Shown in pieces: positions 24,478 to 28,264 of a stretch of 28,264 bases of DNA; the stretch's first letter is position 1; every line of letters starts with the position of its first letter. The position numbers were made by a program, and so were the translations under genes. The notes below the pieces were generated by a model that saw only the letters and a list, made by a program, of their open reading frames with translations, ran no database searches and was not told where the DNA came from. The DNA comes from Hungatella sp. UBA3048 (GTDB taxonomy: Bacteria; Bacillota; Clostridia; Lachnospirales; Lachnospiraceae), in the NCBI GenBank assembly GCA_002367105.1, contig DFCS01000003.1:177099-205362 (forward strand). The letters are read 5' to 3'.

Positions 24478-24548
24478 AGGGGAATAGTTCAATGGTAGAG
24501 CAACGGTCTCCAAAACCGTAAATGGGGGTTCGAGCCCCTCTTCCCCTG
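24478..24548 (+). tRNA. tRNA-Trp (anticodon CCA)
   Basis: All four arms fold: acceptor AGGGGAA with TTCCCCT, D-stem GTTC/GAGC, anticodon stem ACGGT/ACCGT with loop CTCCAAA (anticodon CCA at 24510-24512), T-arm GGGGG-TTCGAGC-CCCTC. The discriminator base is G73, expected for bacterial tRNA-Trp. The 3-prime CCA is not encoded. It is a lone tRNA, not a cluster. Confidence 0.95.
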
Positions 24549-24563
24549 CTTTTGTTAAGCCTT

Positions 24564-24607
24564 AAATTCCTAAGTATCGATAAGGAGTTTGGGGTTTTTC
24601 CTTTTTT
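24564..24607 (+). terminator. Probable terminator after tRNA-Trp
   Basis: AAATTCCT pairs with AGGAGTTT (one G-U) around an 11-nt loop at 24564-24590 and is followed by GGGGTTTTTCCTTTTTT. Confidence 0.6.
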
Positions 24608-24718
24608 ATCCGTTGAATACACTTGACTGCACCTATATTTTCGAATGAAATTTGAATCATATTATCCAGTTTCATTTTCAAGATCTGATAATTCATCATA
24701 TCTATATAAGGAGGCACT

Positions 24719-25003
24719 ATGACACACTATATCATTGTAAAGTTTCTAGATACTGTTTCTAATAAAGAAGAATTAATCAACCAAATTAATGATCTGTTTT
24801 CACATGCAACTGAGATACCTGGAATCCAACAGGTTCAGACGTTTTCATCTTGTATTGACAGGGCAAACCGACATGATTTCATGATAAAAATGATTTTTGA
24901 ACCGGACACTCTGAGCGTATGGGATTCATCAGAGATCCACAAAAAATGGAAGGATGACTTCGGGAAATATCTTGCTGCCAAGACTATTTTTGATTGCAAT
25001 TAA
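24719..25003 (+). CDS. Dabb family (stress-responsive A/B barrel) protein
   Basis: This 94-residue protein matches the Dabb ferredoxin-like barrel: HYIIVKFLDTVSNKEELINQ, IPGIQQVQTF, then ANRHDFMIKMIFE, and IHKKWKDDFGKYLAAKTIFD, the standard pattern of the family. Members form small dimeric barrels; their role in bacteria is mostly unclear, and nothing here points to a substrate. AGGAGG lies 5 nt before the ATG. It is a single-gene unit ended by a strong terminator. The upstream 110 nt hold no consensus promoter that I can defend. Confidence 0.88.
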   Translation: MTHYIIVKFLDTVSNKEELINQINDLFSHATEIPGIQQVQTFSSCIDRANRHDFMIKMIFEPDTLSVWDSSEIHKKWKDDFGKYLAAKTIFDCN

Positions 25004-25017
25004 AAAGTGTTACTCAT

Positions 25018-25062
25018 GACGCATTTCATTTCACCTAATCAAAATGAAATGCGTCTTTTCGC
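25018..25062 (+). terminator. Terminator of the Dabb gene
   Basis: A perfect 14-bp stem (GACGCATTTCATTT with its complement, 25018-25031 and 25042-25055) around a 10-nt loop, followed by TTTTCGCC. Confidence 0.9.
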
Positions 25063-25100
25063 CTTTTAACTACCTGCTCACCTTAATACAGCAAATAGTT

Positions 25101-26516
25101 TTATAATCCAATTCTTTCAAGTTTCTTAGTCACATCGCTGATATAAGCCTGCCATAATTCAGGACTAAACTCCGTGACCTTCATCGCATATTTTGTTATT
25201 TGCCTTTCTATGATATCTTGAAACAAATTTGTTTCAAAGTAATGGATTTTTTCATTCTTATAATCCTGATCAATCATATAGATCACATTCAGCCCCTGTA
25301 AACAGATAACTGCCGCTTTCGGCTGTTCACCGTCCAAAGCTCTAATTTTGTCAAAACTTTTATCGTTAATTAAGGCGTTAAACTTTTGCAGGTATTGGAT
25401 TCGCTCTTTTGGCGAAAAATCGATAGCACCAAAGAGGGGAACAATCGCTTTTCCTAAAGCGCAAAATTCATGCATTGCATTGAGTGCCATAAAGAAAATG
25501 GTTTCCCCATCCATGACTCTGTGAAAAAACTCTAAAATGGTTCGTTTTGAAACTTCCATGCCCTCTGCTGATTTCAAATCCTTTTCCCCGACTAAATAAC
25601 CTATGGGTATAAAATTATATACAACATCCACATGCTTATCCATAATCCAGTTGGGTATTGAAGGATCTAATTCTAAGGCCGCTGCCGCTTCTCTCCCGCT
25701 ATAGCTTATCTTCTTTGCCTCCATCTTTGCAAGTGCATCCGAAAATATGTTTAAATATCCTATATCAGTAACTAAGGTCATAAGCGACACCCTATCTAAC
25801 GGCAGACTAAAGAGCAGAATAAATTTCCCCTTTAAAAATAAAAAGGAGCAATTCATTTCCTTTGTGATTTTCCAAAAATTTAAATCCACATGCTCCTGCG
25901 CCTTGACGATAGAGTAAAACAGATCGATGCTATATTCACTGATTGACAATTCAATAGCAGTGTTATTTAAAAAGTAGTTAAAGACAGCTCTTACCTGGTT
26001 CCGTGAGTTTGAGATTTTTATTCTTGGAAAGATATCAGAATAAGCTCGGTCAAAAAAGGGAATATTGCTATAAAATTCCAGTGGCACATCAGAACCATCC
26101 ATAATGTAATTGGAAACAAACATACAGAACATGTTCAAGATGACTTTATTCCCCATAAAGCTTGAATTTCTATTACAAAAGCTGAGATTTCCATTATTAT
26201 CTTCATCAAAGTCTTCATCTATAGCATATTCTAAGGCATATGACAGGAACCTTTCCAGCTCATATCTGGAATTGAAATCATATATAACCGGAAAAATATG
26301 AATGAGTTTTAAATAACAGCAGTGGCCATACAAGGCATCAGCGAAATAAGCGGCAGCCTGCTTGCTGAATTCGCCCTTTTCCTTTAGTAAAGGAAGCCTT
26401 CCGCCTTTAAGAATTTTGCTTAATCCGCTTGGGCTCATGTTCATACTGATCGCAAAATCCGTTTTCGTAGTCTGCGAAATATCGATTAATTCTTCTAGCA
26501 ATCTACCGGTTTTCAT
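25101..26516 (-). CDS. Large protein with N-terminal HTH, unknown function
   Basis: This protein of 471 residues is not one I can name. Residues about 1-42 look like an XRE-type helix-turn-helix (LLEELIDISQTTKTDFAISM, then SPSGLSKILKGGRLP). The remaining 430 residues are soluble, mostly helical and rich in Phe, Tyr and Ile, without a signal peptide, membrane helix or recognisable enzyme motif; they may be a sensor or dimer domain. ATG at 26516 follows GGGAGAG; a GTG at 26531 would overlap that site. It stands alone at the edge of an accessory region with gene stumps upstream, so it could be a regulator brought in by a mobile element. Confidence 0.75.
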   Translation of the reverse strand: MKTGRLLEELIDISQTTKTDFAISMNMSPSGLSKILKGGRLPLLKEKGEFSKQAAAYFADALYGHCCYLKLIHIFPVIYDFNSRYELERFLSYALEYAIDEDFDEDNNGNLSFCNRNSSFMGNKVILNMFCMFVSNYIMDGSDVPLEFYSNIPFFDRAYSDIFPRIKISNSRNQVRAVFNYFLNNTAIELSISEYSIDLFYSIVKAQEHVDLNFWKITKEMNCSFLFLKGKFILLFSLPLDRVSLMTLVTDIGYLNIFSDALAKMEAKKISYSGREAAAALELDPSIPNWIMDKHVDVVYNFIPIGYLVGEKDLKSAEGMEVSKRTILEFFHRVMDGETIFFMALNAMHEFCALGKAIVPLFGAIDFSPKERIQYLQKFNALINDKSFDKIRALDGEQPKAAVICLQGLNVIYMIDQDYKNEKIHYFETNLFQDIIERQITKYAMKVTEFSPELWQAYISDVTKKLERIGL

Positions 26517-26634
26517 GTCTTTCTCTCCCACTTTTAGTGTTCTGTTTTACCTCTGTATAATGTCAATTATCTTCATATTCACAAATTTCTTCTAATTCAT
26601 TATAGATTGCTGACATTTGTCCCTAATATCCAAA

Positions 26635-26727
26635 TTAATAAAATTTCACTTCATATCCCTTTGCCAGCATAATTATAGTCCCCGGAGATACCTGTGGCTC
26701 CTGGGTTATGGCGTAGGACAATACCAT
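26635..26727 (-). pseudogene. Short gene end, possibly a PASTA-domain C-terminus
   Basis: A 30-codon frame reads SYAITQEPQVSPGTIIMLAK then GYEVKFY and stops. The Q-x-P ... PGT-x-I ... KG-x-x-V pattern recalls the last strands of a PASTA domain as at the end of penicillin-binding proteins, but there are two extra residues before PGT, so I am unsure. There is no ribosome site. If right, it is a remnant of a cell-wall enzyme close to a beta-lactam-type regulator pair. Confidence 0.3.
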
Positions 26728-26743
26728 ACATCATTTTACCACA

Positions 26744-26881
26744 TTACTTACCGTATATAAACGACATTCTCGGTTTTCCAGCCTCAATATTTTTCTTTTC
26801 CAAACAACCATATCTTTCTGTGATTCGCAGATCACTATGACCAAGCTCAGACATGTATTTCTTTCGATTTTTAAAAGTCAT
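26744..26881 (-). pseudogene. C-terminal stump of a tyrosine recombinase/integrase
   Basis: A 45-codon frame contains YMSELGHSDLRITERYG, the conserved end of phage-type integrases: the catalytic His of LGHS and the nucleophile Tyr nine residues on. The rest of the domain (Arg, Lys, His-x-x-Arg boxes) is missing and there is no ribosome site. It is thus an inactive leftover of a mobile element and explains the accessory look of the region. Confidence 0.65.
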
Positions 26882-26887
26882 ATTTAT

Positions 26888-27475
26888 CTAATTCTCTTCT
26901 ATTCTTTTTGCCTCAAAAAACACCCCCTCATAATATACAAGCAAAGTAGTTTCATCTAATACATATATGTAGTTTCCTATAAAATTACCTTCTGTCATAG
27001 CAGTCACATGTGATATTTCTTTTCCTTCAATTCCTAGTTTAGTTGCCTGGATTCCGAAATCATCAAATATCTGGTCTACAGAGTAAGTTTCCTCTTGATA
27101 GTTTGTCTCAATGGTATTCCCATTCCACGCATAAGCAGACTCTTGGTAGCTTAATATATTTCCAATAGTAGCGTCTATTTCTTCCTGAGACATAGCGTAG
27201 GCTGCGGCAGTTCCTTTACAGGCCGTGATTCGGTAATCTCCGTAAAAACCAGATCCTTTTATGATGTCATCCTGATTTTCTGCAAGCCCTGATTTATCAT
27301 CATTTACATGATCTGGCTCACCCTTTGCGGATTTGTCTGCATTATTATCATTAATATTTTCGGTTTTTTCATTTGATTGAGCTGTTATCACCTGACTCTC
27401 TACTCTTGGTCTTTCATTGCTGCAACCAGTCATAAACATACAAATTATTAGCAAATACATGTGCCTGCTTTTCAT
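26888..27475 (-). CDS. Predicted lipoprotein, unknown function
   Basis: This 195-residue protein has a lipoprotein signal: a short basic start, the hydrophobic YLLIICMFM, and the lipobox MTGC with Cys18 as the lipidated residue. An Asp/Asn/Lys-rich linker (about 19-75) leads to a folded domain beginning near FYGDYRITACKGTAAAYAMS and ending in LLVYYEGVFFEAKRIEEN. It should be anchored outside the cell membrane. TAAGGAG precedes the ATG. I do not recognise the domain. It is divergent from the BlaI/BlaR1 genes but no link is proven. Confidence 0.75.
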   Translation of the reverse strand: MKSRHMYLLIICMFMTGCSNERPRVESQVITAQSNEKTENINDNNADKSAKGEPDHVNDDKSGLAENQDDIIKGSGFYGDYRITACKGTAAAYAMSQEEIDATIGNILSYQESAYAWNGNTIETNYQEETYSVDQIFDDFGIQATKLGIEGKEISHVTAMTEGNFIGNYIYVLDETTLLVYYEGVFFEAKRIEEN

Positions 27476-27702
27476 GTCTTTTTCTCCTTAACCTTTTTAT
27501 ATCCTTCTGGCAACCAATTCATATATGCATTAATTTTTAATTCCGCCAACTTAATTATAAAGCACCAGCTTAATAAAACAACCAAATTTGATTTTAATTT
27601 TTTATACACATACCAACTACCGTACATGCCAGATATCCGAAGCCCAGACACATCAATCCAAAATTCCTCTTGACAATCAGGTCTACTTGAAGTAAACTTC
27701 AT
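27472..27702 (-). CDS. Doubtful small ORF upstream of the lipoprotein
   Basis: A 76-codon frame overlaps the lipoprotein start by ATGA, which would allow translational coupling. It contains one hydrophobic stretch (NLVVLLSWCFIIKLAELK) that might cross the membrane. Against it: its ATG has no ribosome site, starts inside the BlaI operator, and the likely lipoprotein promoter lies within it. It may be a gene fragment or not coding at all. Confidence 0.3.
   Translation of the reverse strand: MKFTSSRPDCQEEFWIDVSGLRISGMYGSWYVYKKLKSNLVVLLSWCFIIKLAELKINAYMNWLPEGYKKVKEKKT
27554..27581 (-). promoter_or_regulatory. Candidate promoter of the lipoprotein gene
   Basis: On the minus strand TTGTTT (27576-27581), 16 nt, and a perfect TATAAT (27554-27559), about 80 nt before the lipoprotein start. 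Confidence 0.45.
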
Positions 27703-27723
27703 CTAAGGTTTACTAATAGTAGA
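27670..27723 (+). promoter_or_regulatory. Promoter and paired operators of the BlaI/BlaR1 genes
   Basis: TTGACA (27670-27675), 17 nt, TAAACT (27693-27698). Two similar palindromes cover it: TCTACT-tga-AGTAAA (27682-27696) and TTTACT-aat-AGTAGA (27709-27723). Together they form a symmetric 42-bp unit. The first covers the -10 and the spacer, the second lies just downstream at the expected start of transcription, as for BlaI/MecI/CopY repressors that block their own promoter. Confidence 0.75.
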
Positions 27724-27742
27724 GCAATGGGAGGATTGTCAT

Positions 27743-28105
27743 ATGATTGATTATAGATTGGCAGAAACGGAATCGAGATTCGCCGATTTGATTTGGGAAA
27801 ATGAGCCGATTAATTCAACAGAGCTTGTCCGGCTGTCAGAGGAAGTTATGCAGTGGAAAAAATCTACCACATACACCATCCTGAAGCGGTTGTGCGACAG
27901 GGGGATTTTCAAGAACGAGGGAGCAGTCGTTACGTCGGCGATTAGCCGCGATGAGTTTTTCGCGGGTCAGAGCCGCCGTTATATCGAGGATACGTTCGGC
28001 GGTAGTCTGCCACGTTTTCTCACGTCGTTCATTGGCGGGAAAAGGTTATCCGACAAGCAGGCGGAAGAACTTGTGCGCCTGATTAACGAACACAAGGGGG
28101 ACTAA
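27743..28105 (+). CDS. BlaI/MecI/CopY family transcriptional repressor
   Basis: This 120-residue repressor has the family's winged helix (YRLAETESRFADLIWENEPI, then WKKSTTYTILKRLCDRGIF) and a C-terminal dimer helix (SDKQAEELVRLINEH). The usual cleavage region before it is present. GGGAGG lies 8 nt before the ATG. It is followed after 3 nt by a BlaR1-type peptidase gene, the standard pair in which the membrane sensor, on binding a beta-lactam or other signal, leads to loss of the repressor. Paired palindromes over its promoter fit autoregulation. G+C is visibly higher than in the neighbouring DNA, suggesting transfer. Confidence 0.93.
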   Translation: MIDYRLAETESRFADLIWENEPINSTELVRLSEEVMQWKKSTTYTILKRLCDRGIFKNEGAVVTSAISRDEFFAGQSRRYIEDTFGGSLPRFLTSFIGGKRLSDKQAEELVRLINEHKGD

Positions 28106-28108
28106 GAT

Positions 28109-28264
28109 ATGGAAAGGATTTTTCTGTCAGTCCTCAATATGAGTCTGACGGCAAGTTTTGTTATCGCCGCAATTATCTTAGCGCGGATACCGCTCAAAAA
28201 AGCGCCGAAGATAATCTCCTATGCGCTGTGGGCAGTGGCGGGGTTTCGGCTCGTGTTCCCCTTT
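28109..28264 (+). CDS. BlaR1/M56 family metallopeptidase, partial (cut by window end)
   Basis: The frame starts MERIFLSVLNMSLTASFVIA and runs open to the last base (52 codons). The next segment, ARIPLKKAPKIISYALWAVA, followed by GFRLVFPF, is the typical start of M56 sensor peptidases, with a first membrane helix and the LK-K-P-K-x-x-Y/LWxxxxxRLxxP pattern. The zinc motif HExxH would lie beyond the window. It begins 3 nt after the BlaI-type gene. It should be the membrane sensor of the pair. Confidence 0.88.
   Translation, partial: MERIFLSVLNMSLTASFVIAAIILARIPLKKAPKIISYALWAVAGFRLVFPF

Noticed and set aside
1..28264. CRISPR array or insertion sequence
   Set aside because: No regularly spaced repeats and no transposase-like frame or terminal inverted repeats were seen; only an integrase stump.

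Overview
The window looks like the chromosome of a low-to-mid-GC anaerobic Firmicute, most likely Lachnospiraceae (a Lacrimispora/Clostridium-like organism). Reasons: strong AGGAGG-type ribosome sites, TTGACA-17-TATAAT-type promoters, a single-chain clostridial-type PurL, an FSA/TalC-type transaldolase, a KimA-like potassium permease, a rubredoxin-fused NAD(P)H oxidoreductase and a primary-sigma-derived small protein. Genus is an inference; no rRNA is present.

Layout. (1) 40-4449, minus strand: a pentose/sugar operon read as xylulokinase, TalC-type transaldolase, DUF4867 protein, L-fucose/L-arabinose isomerase-fold protein. (2) 4553-4654: the C-terminal stump of a sugar O-acetyltransferase. 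(3) 4663-6513, minus: a stand-alone OLD-family ATPase/TOPRIM nuclease. (4) 6645-9893, plus: a polytopic anion-type permease followed by asparagine synthetase. (5) 9949-12335: a rubredoxin-FAD oxidoreductase divergent from a MerR regulator, with an unusual GC-rich hairpin cluster between them. (6) 12344-18269, minus: KimA-like permease and PurL as separate transcription units. (7) 18581-18898: a small unknown protein with its own promoter and terminator. (8) 18977-20215, minus: a degenerate sigma-70-like protein plus a histidine phosphatase, divergent from a LysR regulator. (9) 21281-24041, minus: an XPD/DinG-type helicase with an N-terminal PD-(D/E)XK nuclease, then a His-less HPr-like protein. 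(10) 24478-24548: tRNA-Trp, followed by a Dabb protein. (11) 25101-28264: accessory DNA with an unknown HTH protein, two minus-strand gene stumps (a tyrosine recombinase end and a possible PASTA end), a lipoprotein, and a BlaI repressor with the start of a BlaR1/M56 peptidase cut by the window edge.

How the genes work together: the first operon should carry a pentose through isomerisation and phosphorylation into the pentose phosphate pathway, where the transaldolase acts. The asparagine, purine, potassium and FAD-oxidoreductase genes are housekeeping or stress functions in independent units. The right end is a patchwork of mobile-element debris and a beta-lactam-type sensor/repressor pair.

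Most unusual points: a sigma-70 derivative that keeps core-binding region 2.2 and region 3 but has lost the -10 recognition/melting residues and region 4; an HPr-like protein without the phosphorylatable histidine whose promoter sits in overlapping palindromes; a paired palindromic operator over the BlaI promoter; and several gene stumps. I do not see a clearly new multi-gene system; the sigma-like/phosphatase pair is the best candidate.
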